64,000 nt of DNA from Vanrija pseudolonga (GCF_020906515.1 NC_085851.1:1240001-1304000); one strand, 5' to 3'; positions 47,387-59,550 are shown, numbered from the stretch's first letter. Notes: generated by a model not told the origin, from the sequence alone. Numbers and translations are program-made.

Positions 47387-50300
47387 ATGTCCCTCCCCAT
47401 GCACCTCCGTGCATACACGGAGAAGACAAAGGACGAGCTCAACCGCGAGTTCTTCAACGTTCCGACCCCCGACCAGCTGCCCGCGCCGTCAGAACCGCCC
47501 CAGGTCGTCAAGCCCGCCAGAGGCACGCGCACCCCCGTCGGGAGCGCGGCCGGCCTCCAGAGCATGGACATCAACGCCGTGCTGTCGGTCGAGGGCAAGG
47601 AGGAGGTCTATGTGAGTAGCCCTTGCGAGGAGCGGAGCGGGGGCTCGGGTCGTCGACGGCGCGCCCGTACCGCACGGCACCGCTCCAACCTCGAGATGGA
47701 GATAACGCTGACACGACGCAGGCTGGCAAGCTCTCCCTCCTCCCCCCGTTCCTCTGCTTCATCTCAAACGACCGTAGATCGTGCCGGTGTACACTCCCGC
47801 TGTACACCATCCGTCGTGTCGAGAGGTACGTTCGTCTGCGCGCACGATCTGCGATGCGCGCGCGCCCCCATCTGCTCGGCGCCATCAACTAACGCGCTCA
47901 GGTTAAACTCGCGTGCCGGTGTCTTTGCCCTTTCGCTGGCGACGTGGCATGGCCTGAGGATCGTGCGTCGACTGAGCGGCGCCGCGTGCACGGCCGTGTG
48001 AGACTGACGCCGCCCAGATCCTCCAGTTGACCTCGCTCCTGCCCACTGCCGAGCACTTTGCGATTCTGCTCCGCGATGCGCTCAAGTCGCAGGTGAGTGC
48101 GGTCGCGGGTGCATCTGCGTATCAACACTGACGTCCCAGCTCGGTGAGATGAAGGCGCTCAAGGCGTTCACCCCTTCCCTTTACTCCGAGTACCTCCTCA
48201 ACCCGAATAGTGAGAGTGACGCGCTCGGCTCCCTGATCGAGGTCGACGGCCACGAGCTTGGCGAGGGCGACCTCCGAGGGCCTGGTGGTGAGGGCCGCGG
48301 CAAGTACGAGCGCGGTCTTGGTGAGATCTTCGGTTTCCCGGGTGACGCGCGCAAGATGCGTGAGAGGAGTAAGATGAAGCTCTGGCGCGAGTACTTTATC
48401 GTCCATGGACGTAACATGACGCGTGAGTCGTAGCTTGCTGGCAAGTACTGATCCTAGTTCTCCGATATCCACCATTCCAGCGTCTGCTGCAGGTCGGTCT
48501 CCCGTCGAGACTGCGAGGAGAGCTGTGGGAGGTCATGTCGGGCTCGATTTGTAAGTGATTCGCAAGTGCATGCTCTAACAGCAGACCTTCGCTTCGCCAA
48601 CCCCAAGACGTACCAGCTCCTGCTGTCCGAGAACGCCGGCAAGAGCTCGCAGTCAACGGACGAGATCGAGAAGGACCTGAATCGTTCGCTCCCAGAGTAC
48701 AAGGCTTATCAAGCCGAGGAGGGCCTCGCGCGTCTCCGTCGCGTCCTCGTCGCGTACTCGTTCCGAAACCCCGAACTCGGCTACTGCCAGGCGCTCAACA
48801 TTGTCGTTGCCGGTCTCCTCATCTACATGTCTGAGGAGCAGGCATTCTGGCTACTTGAGGTTCTGTGCGACCGGATACTGCCCGGCTACTACTCGCCGTC
48901 GATGGAGGGCACATTACTCGACCAGCGTGTCTTCGAGTCACTCGTCAAGAGATGCCTGCCCATCATCCACGACCACTTCAAGGCCGTCGACGTGCAGATC
49001 TCGGTCGCGTCGCTCCCCTGGTTCCTCTCCCTCTACATCAACTCCCTTCCCCTCATCTTTGCTTTCCGCATCGTCGACTGTGTCCTCGCCATGGGCGCAA
49101 AGGTGCTGTTCCAGATCGGCCTTGCCATCCTCAAGATCAATGGCGAGGCTCTCCTCGAGGTCACCGACGACGGCATGTTCATCAACCTCATGCGCAACTA
49201 CTTCTCTACCATTGGCGAGTCTGCCCACCCCAACCACCCCGACCCTCGCGTTCGCAACATCACCAACTTCCAGGAGCTCTTGGTTGTCGCCTTCCGCGAG
49301 TTCAACGTCATCACTGACGAAACGATCGTCACTGAGCGCAGGCGACTTAGGGCCATCATTGCCGACGAGATTGAAAAGTTCTCCAAGCGTGCGGCGGTCC
49401 GCAACCTCAAGAACGTCGGGCGCTTCTCCAAGGAGTCGGTCGGTATCATCTACGACCATTACTTTGCTGCCGTGTGCTCGGCCGAGGCGAGCGGCGCTGC
49501 GACACCCATCCCCGTTCCTGGCCAGCTCGACCCTCCTCGTATCGCTGTCGATGCGCAGGGCCGCGTGGAAACCCGCATCGACTTGCGCACGTTCAAGACC
49601 TTGCTCGCGGGCATTGCGACGTGGGCCCGTGAGGAGACTGTGACCACCAACGCCTTCATGCAGCGCACCGAGCGACGCGTTGCCGACCACGAAATGATTG
49701 ACCGCCTGTTCTTCAACTGGGACTCGCAAAAGGTCGGAACGCTGTCGCTTCAGGATGTCGTTATGGGCCTCGACCGCGTCATGTCGGCCGGTCTCATGGA
49801 GTCGATCGAGTGGTTCTTTGAGCTCCACGACAAGGACGGTGATGGCTACCTGACAAAGGACGAGGTCATTCGCCTGTCCGAGTCGCTCTTGGTAAGCACT
49901 GATCTCGAGTACCGCTAACCACCCAGTTCATCTTCCGCAACGAGCCTGGAGACATCTACCTCGCTGCCGTGTCGCGCTTCATCTTAAATGCCTACGAGTT
50001 TGGTGACGCGACAGCGCCCGAGTCGAGCCTGCCACCGCCCGAGAACCAGGTGCCTCACAATGGCGACGAACAGACTGCAAGCCAGTCTCGTGAGCGCTCA
50101 GACTCGGCGGCTGGCCCGCACAACCTCCCGTACCTCAGCTTGGCCACATTCCGCATGGTCGTCCTGGCCGACGAGCTGCTGGAAAACTTCTTTGGCAACG
50201 ACCTGGCTGCGTCGTTCAGACTGGAGGACGCAGAGCAGGAGGACTACCACCAGACACATGCCAAGCCTGATGGCTTGCTTGGTGGTCTCGTTAACCTTGT

Positions 50301-51042
50301 AGTGAACGATGAGTGAGTATGCGCGGGAGGCGGAGTGCGCTTGGACCCCCAGCTGAACGTCTGTGCAGGAACAAGAGCCGCTTCAACCGTCTCGCAGACG
50401 GTATCGGCTCGGCATTGGGCAAGCACGCAGAGTGGCGCAAGCCGTCACTGTCCAAGGCCGACCCGAACGCACCAGCACCCATCGAGGTCCGGGCACGCGA
50501 GTCCTTGCTCACCCCCTCGCAAAAGAACCGCGACCGCAGCGCATCACAGGCATCACAGGCGTCGTTTGTCAGCAACAAGACGAGCGGCAGCTCGAGTACG
50601 GTCAACACGCTCAACACCGAGTCACGGGGCGGCTTGGCCGACGTCGAGGCACGGTATCGCGAGGAGTCGGAGATGGTTCGGGCCGCTCAAGAAGCGGTCA
50701 TGCACCGGCCCAACTTTGCCATCGACGCTATTGGCGACAGCGACGATGAGGGCGAGACCCCAGATGATGATGCTGGCGTCATGGACGAGGTCGAGGCCTT
50801 CCTCAAGGAACATGGCGGCGACGACGATGGGGCCGTCAAGGGGGCTGAGAAAAAGGTGGCCAAGGGTGAGTGCTCGGTAGGTGGCGTTCAAGGTCACGGC
50901 CAAGAGTCTGCGCCACTGCGGCATGCGCCACACGCGTCTCTCGGCTGACACTGTTACAGATCTTCTCAAGGCCGAGCCGATGGGAGCCGGAGGTGCGGGC
51001 AGCTCCGCCAAGCGGACCACTGGAGACTTGGTCGATTTGTAA
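47387..51042 (+). CDS. GYP2: TBC-domain Rab GAP with EF-hand (Gyp2/Mdr1, TBC1D8/9-like)
   Basis: An activator of GTP hydrolysis by Rab GTPases. The order is: N-terminal GRAM-like region (AGKLSLLPPFLCFIS, FALSLATWHGLRI), then the TBC domain with YPPFQRLLQVGLPSRLRGELWEVMSGS, the arginine finger IEKDLNRS, the glutamine finger YCQALN and later SLPWFLSLYINSLP and LFQIGLAILK. After it comes an EF-hand with the full loop DKDGDGYLTKDE, then an Asp/Ser-rich tail with EVEAFLKEHGGDDDGA. GRAM-TBC-EF-hand is the architecture of yeast Mdr1/Gyp2 and animal TBC1D8/9. Both fingers are intact, so the protein should be active. Introns are short and mostly at the ends; the TBC exon is long. The first exon is 75 codons. 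Confidence 0.9.
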
Positions 51043-52707
51043 GATGGGAACAGTTAGAGTGATCTTTTACGCGTCTGTATGCACAATCGTAAACATTGTG
51101 TGAACGGTCAGGTGTGATTGTTTGTGCAAGGGCGGAGGAGGAAGGAGGGATACATGCTTTGTTGATGATTATTGTGTTCAGGGCGATTAAGGGCACTCGG
51201 AAGGTAAAGGGTTGGATGTGATTGGGGTCAGTCCGAGTCGAGGTCCTGGGCATCCTGGGCATCCTGGGGGGTACTGAAATACAGGAAAGTTGGACGCCAG
51301 GTGTCACTCTGTAGCACAAGGGGGTGGATGAGGAAGGATCCTGAGTCTGTGCGGAGAGAGAGAGAGAGTTGGGTTGAGGAGGGAGCACGAGGGACGAGGG
51401 GGGTACGAGGCAGGAGGAGGAGGCACCGGGGGCGGCAACTGGGGCACTATGTAAACAAAGACGGTGGCACAAGCGAGCCGGTGACATGCCAAGACACAGC
51501 CTCGCCCTCTCATGAGCCTGCTGACCTGCAGCCTGCAGCTGCAGCTGTGTGCAGTCGCCAGAGGGCATTCACTTGTGGTCAAACGCGTGGCGGCGGCGGC
51601 GTCGGTGTGGAACAATTAGGGTGGGGGGCAGCGAGTCGTGTCGTCGGACTAATGCACCGCCCTGACTGCGGCGGCGAGGCGGCGAACGGTGAGTGGTGAG
51701 TGAGAGCAGCAGCAAGGCATCGCATCCATCTTCGCACCTCGTTCGCGTCCGCCGTCGTCGATGCATCGTGGATTGTGCATCTCGCATCTGCAGTGCATTG
51801 CAATCTTCTTGCATCTTGCATCTGTCCGTCTGGCACGCCTGTCCCCCTCCACCCCCGCTCCCGCATATTCAACCTTACCGCGTGCGCTGTGACGACTTCC
51901 CCTTTTGTGCCCTGCCGCCGCGCCCACCCACGCTGTCGGTACACGACTGGCCGCTCATCAGTTGGCGCCGGAATCCCCTAGTGTAGCACGAGCAACAGGA
52001 CGGAAGCCAGCGCCGCCGCCCGAGCGCCGGTCAACTGCAGTTCCAGTGCAGCCACGGCGTACAACGACATCGACTACGACCCAAACACGTACAATAATAC
52101 CGTGTGACGACATTGGTTAGCGGCAGCGGCGGCCAAGCAGCAACAAGTGTCGACGCAGCTCGGGTATCGCGCCTCTCGACTGACTACTTGTACGACTACG
52201 GCATCCAGACTGCTGGCTGGCAGTGGTTGCTGCAACAAGCAAGGCACGCAACAAACGCACTCTGGCACTCGGCTCTGGCGGCAGGCAGGCTCGGTCAAAG
52301 TCACCTCCCACTGCCCGCAGCAGCAACCTCCTCCCTCCCTCCCCCGCCCCGCCCCGCCTCTCTCTCACTCTTGTACCTCGGCGACACCACCCCTGCCAGT
52401 AGTAACCTTGAGCAACGACCCACAGATCACACCCACCCGCATTGCACCTTGCTCTCTCTCTTCTCCTCCCTCTCACACTCCACCTCGCATCTCTTCTCTC
52501 ACCCGCCCCCACATACCGACAGCTGGACCTGTTGGCCACATCATCTTCAACTTTCCACTTTGAGCGAACAACGCTGCCGCCGTCTCAACCTCTTCATTAT
52601 CGACCACAGACGACCGGGCATCACCAATAAACGCTAGCTGGTCGCTCCGCTCCATCCTCCCACGACCGAACGACCAACCGACCGACCCCGCACGTCCCAT
52701 CCCCGCC
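51043..52707. other. Long intergenic region upstream of the mucin-like gene
   Basis: 1.7 kb without a supportable gene. It has a GA run at 51354-51368, a dense CTGCAG palindrome cluster at 51526-51546, and a C/T-rich stretch from about 52320 to 52520 just before the mucin-like gene, which is probably its long 5' leader. Confidence 0.45.
51354..51368. repeat. GA microsatellite
   Basis: A short uninterrupted GA run downstream of the Rab-GAP gene. Confidence 0.8.
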
Positions 52708-54786
52708 ATGAGGACGATGTCACTCGCCCTCCTGGTGGCGGCGCTCACACATGCACCGATCGTCATAGCGCAAGCGCCCGCGGTCACCCCGTCGACAACC
52801 TTGCCCGCGCCTGTCGCTCCGTCGCCATCGCCGGCCACGCCGTCAACGAGCGCGACCCCCTCGCCTTCGCCGGCGACGGTGGCGCCCTCGTTCATCTTCC
52901 TCGCCATGCCTACGGCCACGGCGTGTGAGAACGTCAATGTCATGTGGTCGTACACCGGCCAGAACTCAGACAAGTTTGGAGTCGACATCTACGCGTTCAA
53001 CGTCGGCGTCAACCAGAGCGTCCCGCCCCCATCGACGTCGACAACGCTGTCGGTGCCCGCACAGCAGACCCCTGCCTCATCGCCGTCGCCGACCCCGGCT
53101 ACCACGCCGGCGGCCCAGCCCACGACGGCAGCCGCCCAGCCGACGACCCAGGCCCCAGCTCCGGCTCCTACGACCACGGGTATCATCGCCGCTGGAGGCG
53201 GAGGCGGCGCACCTGTGGCCGGCCCTCCTCAGCAGAACTCGGCCCCCCCAGCAAGGCGTGAGTTCTCGTACCCGCCCTTGCTCGTGGCCCGTGACATCTT
53301 TGCTCGCGCCGACATCAACGCGACCGTCACCCAGGGCTGGCAGGCAAACGTCTTAAACACGTGGAAAGTCAATGTTCCTCCCGGACGCTACAGACTGTTC
53401 GCCATTGTTAACGACACCTGGCACACAAATGCCATCAGTCCCGACGCGTTCACCGTGCTCCAGGGCACCGACTCGTCGTGCATCCAGGTGGCTTCTCAGA
53501 ACCCCATCGTTTCACAGCCTCCTACTTCGTCGGCCACCTCTGCGGGCACGACCAAGCCCTCGGGCAGCGGCACCGCTGTTGGCTCAAACGAAGGCAACAA
53601 GTCGAAGGGCATTGGCGGTGGCGCTATTGCCGGTATCATTATTGGCGTTCTTGCCGGCCTCGCGCTTCTTGGCCTGCTCCTCTTCTGCTGCATGCGCCGC
53701 CGCCGCAATGGCTCTGACCGCGCTCGTGGCGGCCTCGGCGACGGCGGACCAGGCGTCAACGGCAAGCAGGTTGGCGAGCCCACCGCCTTCCGCCACCTCA
53801 AGCGCCCCAGCTCGTTTGGCCACATCGGTACCAGCCTTGGATCTCTTGGCAGATCGCGTGACCAGCAGCACAACACCTTGCCCTCGGACGACATGAGCCA
53901 TGAAAAGGGTGTCAGCAATCTGGGTATCAGCAACCTTACCCCGCTCCCGTACCGTGACGCGTCGCTGGCGCAGAACGGCCACCTGGTTCCTCCCGAGCAG
54001 CAGCGCCGCGCCAGTAACTACAGCACGGCGACGAGTAACGACAACCCCTTCGAGACGGCTCCTAGCACGCCCATTGATGAGAAGACGAGCTTTGCCGCGC
54101 CGATCGGCCTGGCTGCTGCCGTTGCCGCTGCTGGTGGTGCCGGAGCTGCTGTCGCTCACCACCAGCGCACCTCGGACCGCAACGGAACCGATTCGCAGAC
54201 GAGCTCGACGTCCCCAAGCAGTGGGGACGGCGCGAGCAGCGCTGCGCTGGTCGGCACGCCAAACGACCCTCGCCGTCTGAGCAACCCTGCGCCCGGTGGC
54301 CTCGCACCACCCCCTGTCAATCTGACACCAGCCTATGGAACGCCCAACCCCGCGTCGGGCCGATCAACGCCGCCATCCCCACCTCTGACCAACACTGCGC
54401 CCGGTAGCCCCAAGCCCCCTAGCAGCTTCAACTCGCAGGGTATCAGCGGCTCGCCACGCCCACCGGCTGCGGACCGCAAGGCAAGCTTGCGCCGTAAGCC
54501 TGTCCCCCGCCTGGCCGCCGACGACGAGGCTGCACGCAGCGATGGCCACGGTAGCGGCAGTGGCAGCGGACACGACCACGCGGGCAGCAGCGAGTGGGGC
54601 CACACGTCTGCGCCTGTGGAGATTGGCAGATTGCCCGAGCTGCGTATCGGTGGCGGTCCTGCCGGCGACGAGTTTGGCCTCAGCGCGGCGTTAGGCCTGG
54701 GCGACCGACCCAGCAGCAGCGGCAACGGCCATGGTGACAAGAAGGGATTCCAACTCATACCCGACCAGCCCCTCCGCCAGGACTAG
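52708..54786 (+). CDS. Mucin-like type I membrane protein, 692 aa, no introns
   Basis: A single open frame with a signal peptide (SLALLVAALTHAPIVIAQA). The ectodomain is Ser/Thr/Pro/Ala-rich with many PSPATP and QPTTQAP units flanking a folded-looking stretch that holds two Cys (CENVNVMWSYTG, SSCIQVAS) and ends with VNDTWHTNAISPDAFTV. One transmembrane helix follows (IAGIIIGVLAGLALLGLLLFCC) with basic MRRRR after it, then a roughly 360-residue cytosolic tail rich in Ser/Pro/Gly. Dense Ser/Thr suggests heavy O-mannosylation, as in fungal wall-stress sensors (Wsc/Mid2 type), but no WSC Cys pattern is seen. It is intronless among intron-rich neighbours. A sensor or adhesion role is inference. 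Confidence 0.85.
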   Translation: MRTMSLALLVAALTHAPIVIAQAPAVTPSTTLPAPVAPSPSPATPSTSATPSPSPATVAPSFIFLAMPTATACENVNVMWSYTGQNSDKFGVDIYAFNVGVNQSVPPPSTSTTLSVPAQQTPASSPSPTPATTPAAQPTTAAAQPTTQAPAPAPTTTGIIAAGGGGGAPVAGPPQQNSAPPARREFSYPPLLVARDIFARADINATVTQGWQANVLNTWKVNVPPGRYRLFAIVNDTWHTNAISPDAFTVLQGTDSSCIQVASQNPIVSQPPTSSATSAGTTKPSGSGTAVGSNEGNKSKGIGGGAIAGIIIGVLAGLALLGLLLFCCMRRRRNGSDRARGGLGDGGPGVNGKQVGEPTAFRHLKRPSSFGHIGTSLGSLGRSRDQQHNTLPSDDMSHEKGVSNLGISNLTPLPYRDASLAQNGHLVPPEQQRRASNYSTATSNDNPFETAPSTPIDEKTSFAAPIGLAAAVAAAGGAGAAVAHHQRTSDRNGTDSQTSSTSPSSGDGASSAALVGTPNDPRRLSNPAPGGLAPPPVNLTPAYGTPNPASGRSTPPSPPLTNTAPGSPKPPSSFNSQGISGSPRPPAADRKASLRRKPVPRLAADDEAARSDGHGSGSGSGHDHAGSSEWGHTSAPVEIGRLPELRIGGGPAGDEFGLSAALGLGDRPSSSGNGHGDKKGFQLIPDQPLRQD

Positions 54787-55096
54787 GCTCAAGTGTCTCA
54801 GTAGTAGTATTGTAGTACCACCTTGCCATAATGCTGGACACTGGCACGCATGCACACGTAGTATAGCACGAGCAGCCGCGAGCGCGAGCAGCGTGCGAGT
54901 GGGAGGTGGAGGATGGAGCATGTGGAGGGAGGCTGCTGGGACTATGGTATCGCACACTACGTCGGCACTGGCATGATCTGGCCCAGACTCGCCCTCGCTC
55001 CGACGTGCAGACATGAATGGTGATACTACATCTAGCTCTAACTAACCCAATGAGAACACTCGCCAGCCAGCGCTCGCTCGGCTCGCGCTCACGCGC
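54787..55096. other. Convergent 3' region
   Basis: 310 bases between the stop codons of the mucin-like gene and the mitochondrial protein gene. No gene is seen. Confidence 0.5.
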
Positions 55097-55801
55097 CTAC
55101 CACTGCTCGCCGTCTGCCTCGCCGCGCTCGGCGGCATCAATCTCCCTCAGCACGCCGACGACGTACTCGTCCAGCCCGCGGGGGAGGGTCATGACGCCGT
55201 GGCTCGTGACGAGGCGGTAGCTCGGCTGGGGCTCGTATGTAGAGGGCACGATCTGGCACGGGTATCAGCCTGCCTGCTCTCATCCATGATCGCCGCGACC
55301 CACCTTGCCGTTCTCGACGTACACGCTCCCGATGAGGTCCTCCGTCTCGCCGATCCGTCCGGCGGGGGGGATCGCGCGCTCGTCTGCGGGGTGAGCTTGT
55401 GAGCTTGTGCTATCTCTACCGATGCCGCACCCACCAGTGATGTGCATGAACCCGTCGCCGGGCCGCGTGCCCGCCTCGAACTCGACACTCTCGCTCACGC
55501 CCTTTGCGAGCCCGTCCTTGATGGCGGCGTGGAGCACGTCGCGGAAGCGCGGGTTCTCGACAAAGTCGTTCAGGCCCGCGTCGGCCACGGGCGGCAGGTA
55601 GCCGAGCACGCAGCGAGAGTGCGCGCTGCTTGGGGTGGGGAGGAGGGAGAGGGTGATGCGCGACGGCTGCGTTGCCGGCTGCGCGTGGTAGTGCAGGTGC
55701 GGGTGGAGGGGGTCGCGGGACGAGCCGGGCGCCAGCGTCGATGTGGAGCGCGCGAGGCGGGGGAGCGCGGTGCGCAGGAGGCGTGGGGCGGCGGCGAGCA
55801 T
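55097..55801 (-). CDS. Conserved mitochondrial protein of unknown function
   Basis: Three exons joined by GTGGGT-type introns give about 200 residues. The N-terminus (MLAAAPRLLRTALPRLARST) is a strong Arg/Leu/Ala matrix presequence. The body has a HLHYHAQP stretch, CVLGYLPPVADAGLNDFVENPRFRDVLHAAIKDG, GDGFMHITDERAIPPAGRIGETEDLIGSVYVENGKIVPSTYEPQPSYRLVTSHG, and an acidic end (EIDAAERGEADGEQW). The layout resembles a conserved fungal mitochondrial protein I cannot name. The conserved-looking core and presequence argue that it is real. Function unknown. Confidence 0.8.
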
Positions 55802-56238
55802 TGTGTGTGTGGTGGGAGGTGGAAGTCGAACAAGCCGAACGAACAAGTTGACCAGGAGATTTCCGGAGTGGAGGTCGATCTGACGGCAGGCCGAATCTGG
55901 TGAGTGTGGCGCTGGACGTGCAGCGTGGCTGCCTTGGCAGACTTGCATCCCCCTCCTCCCCCTCCCCCCGCGCACCCGCTTTACACAATTCACACATGCA
56001 TACGCGTTTGGTAGAAGCTAGAGTCAAGAGCTCCTCAACTCTCCTCTCCAAACACTCAACTATTTTTTTGGGCCACGACGAAACGAAGAACGGTCACGGA
56101 GATGGTATCGGATGGGTGGGGGACAGGGGGGCATGGCGTAGCCAAGAGGGAAGACGCTATGGCTGGAGATAGGAAAGCACGATCGACAGCGGGGTATAGC
56201 ATATGCGGCTGATTGGCGTGCCGGCCGTGAAACTTGAC
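55802..56238. other. Intergenic, mitochondrial-protein promoter
   Basis: 437 bases with no gene. Upstream region of the mitochondrial protein gene and 3' flank of the RRM gene. Confidence 0.5.
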
Positions 56239-58425
56239 TTAGTTGCGCCAGCTGCTCGACGACGCGCCGTAGCGGTCGGTCCAGAGAGCGGCGCGCGACG
56301 ACGCAGACGACGACGGCGACGACTCCGAGTCGGGCGTGTACATCTTGCGGCCGTTGCCGCGCTCCCAGCGGCCGGTGTCGCGGGTAGTGGCGTTGGTGGG
56401 CGAGGTGGGGAGGATCGCCCACGGCTCCGCCGAAGAGGAGCCAAAGATCGTGGGGGTCGTCGGCGTCATCGGCATCTCGGGGAACGCGACAGAGTTCTGG
56501 CGGGTCGACGCCGACGTAAGAGTGGGAGCGACAGGGTTCTGGCGAGTCGACACCGACGAAAGAGAGGGAGCCGAAGCACGCGAGTGGAGAGCGCGCATAG
56601 ACTCACGGCGAATGAGCTCACGGCGAGCACCGTCGCCGATCTGGACGGCAGCCTGGAGCTCACCCTCCGACAGCTCCTGGTACGCCAGGTCGGGCGAGAG
56701 CTTGGCAACCGGGGTCGGCTGGGGAGCTGGGGTCTGCATGGTGGTGAGTGGCTGGGGAGCAGGAGTCTGCATGGTAGCGATGCTGGTGGCGCGGCGGAGG
56801 CCGGGCGGCGACACATTGCCCGAACCGCTCTTCTTGTAAAGCTTCTGCGACTGTGGCGAAATCAGCTGGTTGCTGCAACACTGAACAGCAGACTCACCTC
56901 CGAGTCGGCAATGCGAACCTGGATGGGCTTGACGCACCCACGCATCGTGATCTTGCGGTCGAGCTGGAGTCAGCATTGATCGAGGGGGCAACACTTACGC
57001 GAGCAATGGCGGCCTCGGCCTGAGCGCGGCTCTGGAGGCTGCGGGGCATGAGCAAATCAAGCTTTCCAAGCAAGGCAGAAGACACTCACCGAACCATAGC
57101 AACGCCGCGGCGGTTGCCGCTGCCGTCGATGAGGAAACGGTGGGACGAGATGACTCCGGGGTGCATAAGGGTGTGCAGGTCCTGGTTGGTTAGCTTCAAC
57201 CGGGATGGTTACCCACCTGCTCAGTACAGTTGAGAGGGATCTCGGCCACATAGAGGTTACTCGAGTGCGGGTCCTCGTGCACCTTGCTCTTGAGCTGATG
57301 CGTCTCGTTGGCGGGCATGCACTGGCACGGCCAGAACTTGGGCATCACCTCGATGAAGTGGCGCGCGGCGCCGACCTCGGTGAACCTGTGGCGTCAGTGG
57401 GACGTCTACCTCTCCGCCGTCCAGCACACTCACATGATGAAGGCGAAGCTGACCACGGTCAGCGTTGATACCCAACCATTATAACTGTACTCACGACGCG
57501 GGGAGGAGGCCGGTCTTGGCACGCTCAGGAAGCATCTCATACGTCTCAAGCGTGGTGCCCTCGTGGTGAATGCTCGCGTAAATGACTGTGCCAAAATGGC
57601 TGCCCATCTCGGTGAGGCGTTCGTTGGTGACGTCCATGGGGAGGTTGGCGATGTAGACTGCGTGTGAGCTGCAATATAAGGATTCTACGCACCGTTCCTG
57701 CTCTCCTCGAGGACACTACTGGCGCTGCTAGCGTAGAGGATGTGCTCGTTGCCCGAGTCTGAGGAGTTGGGCGAGCTGTTGCGAGGCGCCACAGAGTGGT
57801 AGGAGGAAGACGACTTTGGGTAGTGGGTAGCCATGCGGGGAAGCATGTCACTGCGAGTGGCGTCGCGGATAGTCGAACCACTCGAACTGCTGCTCTCACC
57901 AAAGGGGTTAAACGCAGGGGTGGGCTCGCTCAGCTGGAGGCGGCCGAGGGCGCGAAGGGACGCGTCTACGGCCGGGAGGTTGGTACGGGAAGGGATCGAC
58001 TCGCGGCGCTCCTCATCCGAAGGAAGGATCACCGGCACACTAGGCGAGCGCGAACGGTGCGAGTACGGAGTGATGAGGTCTTTCGAGGGAGAGAGACTGT
58101 TGGGCTCGAAGCGCTGGGAGCGCGCGCTGGCCGACGCCGGCGCGGCGGGGAGGGTGGACCAGTTGTGGCCAAAGCGCGGGGCGACGGGAGCGCGGGTCTT
58201 CGAGTCGTCGCTGCTGGACGGCGAGTTGGAGGGGGTGGGGGTGGGGGCACTGGTCGTCAGCATGTGGAGCATGTAGTTGGGAGCAGTGTTAGACGACATG
58301 ACTGACTGGGTGGTGTTGGGCGGCGACGAGTGGGTGGCGGGGCCGGCGTGGTTGACAGTGGTGGCGGTCGTCGTGCCCGAGTGGCCACCGAGGAAGGTCT
58401 TGGCGCGGGGGTTGAGGTGGCCCAT
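56239..58425 (-). CDS. RBMS/MSSP-like protein with two RRM domains
   Basis: The N-terminal about 240 residues are Ser/Pro-rich and disordered. RRM1 (VYIANLPMDVTNERLTEMGS, then FAFIMFTEVGAARHFIEVM) and RRM2 (NLYVAEIPLNCTEQDLHTLM, RRGVAMVRLQSRAQAEAAIA, GCVKPIQVRIADSESQKLYKK) follow, each split by short introns. The ending PIQVRIADSESQKLYKK is like that of MSSP/RBMS and Scw1-type proteins, which bind single-stranded nucleic acid. RRM1 has an extended loop (YEMLPERAKTGLLPAS). The C-terminal about 180 residues are Ser/Thr/Pro-rich with repeated SVSTRQNPVAPT units. A 5'-UTR intron is likely, from GTGAGTTGCG at 58599 to the CATAG before the leader, so the start ATG lies just after it. The role in RNA metabolism is inferred from the domains. 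Confidence 0.85.
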
Positions 58426-58900
58426 TGAGTAGGACAGATGAGCGGCTATGCTTAGTTGGATCAGTGGGTGATGAAGAGAAGAGATAGAGAAGAGATGAGA
58501 GAGAAGAAGAGAATGAGAGAAGGCGAGGAAGACAGTTTGTAAGAGTGATCGCCGGTTGGTTGATGGAGGCGCAGGCGGGGGGGAAGAGCGCAACTCACCA
58601 GCAGAGGGGGGGGGGGGGTGACTTGTGGCTATGCCCAAGAGAGACAGTGGTTGGAGTAGAGCGAAGAGTGCAGTGAGAGGAGAGTTGTGGTAGTGGGGTG
58701 AAGAGCAAACTCAACATCGATCCAACCCGCCCTTCTTTATACCATTTCTCCCCATGCCAGAGTTGGTCGACTAACCCACCTCGCTGTCCTTGACGACTGG
58801 CGGGGTGAGTGATCACTCATTTCCAGGAGTGGAAACGAAGCCGGCCGGCGCCAGGGCCCGTGCGGTACGCGCCAGGCCGCGAGCAGCACGCGTCGCACAC

Positions 58901-58928
58901 ACGCACGCACGCACGCACGCACGCACGC
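58901..58928. repeat. (ACGC)7 microsatellite
   Basis: Seven perfect tandem copies of ACGC in the intergenic region. Confidence 0.9.
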
Positions 58929-59381
58929 AGGCCGCCGTGTCCCCAATGCAGCGCGGCGGGAGCCCGAGCGCAGGCAGGGCAGGGCCGGGCCGATCCCTCC
59001 CCACCGGCGCCGGCAGCCGGCACGGTGACGACGAGGCACGCCACGCCGGCGAGGTCAAAGGATCTCGCGAGTGCGAGCGCCACTGATAGTGATAAAGTGT
59101 GAGACATGGCGCCGAGGTCCGAGCAGTGTGTGTGTGTGTGGGACACGCCGTGCCGAGTCGTACCACCGACGTTGTGCGCGTGTACACGAGCGCGCGACAC
59201 GCACCCCGCAAAGGAGGCGGACGTGGGGTTCGGCCGCACGAGCCTAGCCACGCGTACACCCCACTCGTGCCCCAACGTCAGCAAAGGAGGCGCCGTGGCC
59301 GAGCGGTGCGTGGTGCACGCCATGGCGCGCGAGGCCGAGGTGCCACTTTGGTCCCTGGCTCTTGTCAAACCGCAGTGGCAG

Positions 59382-59550
59382 TTCGACGAGGTCGCGAAGG
59401 CAGATTCGTGAGCAGTGGGGAGGGCTTGAGCACGGTTCTGGTACGCCGAGGAGTCGTGGTCATGAGCCGCCGCCATTTGATGCAGTCAGCTTGCGTACAC
59501 GCGGCCCAAGCCACCAACTGGCGAATGTGGCACTTCGCGACCTCGTCAAA
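59382..59550. repeat. Inverted repeat, 18-base arms
   Basis: TTCGACGAGGTCGCGAAG at 59382-59399 and its complement, differing at one base, at 59533-59550, with about 130 bases between them. Partial similarity extends further outside the arms. Confidence 0.55.

Noticed and set aside
51526-51560. The CTGCAG cluster as an origin or regulatory array
   Set aside because: It is a short low-complexity run with no companion motifs.
57685-58638. A longer N-terminus for the RRM protein reading through the 13-G run
   Set aside because: There is no ATG upstream in frame, and the stretch has the marks of a 5'-UTR intron (GTGAGT donor, CATAG acceptor).
59280-59400. A tRNA-like segment with GGCCGAGCGGT and GTTCGA
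   Set aside because: No acceptor or anticodon stem can be drawn around it; the D-arm resemblance is isolated.
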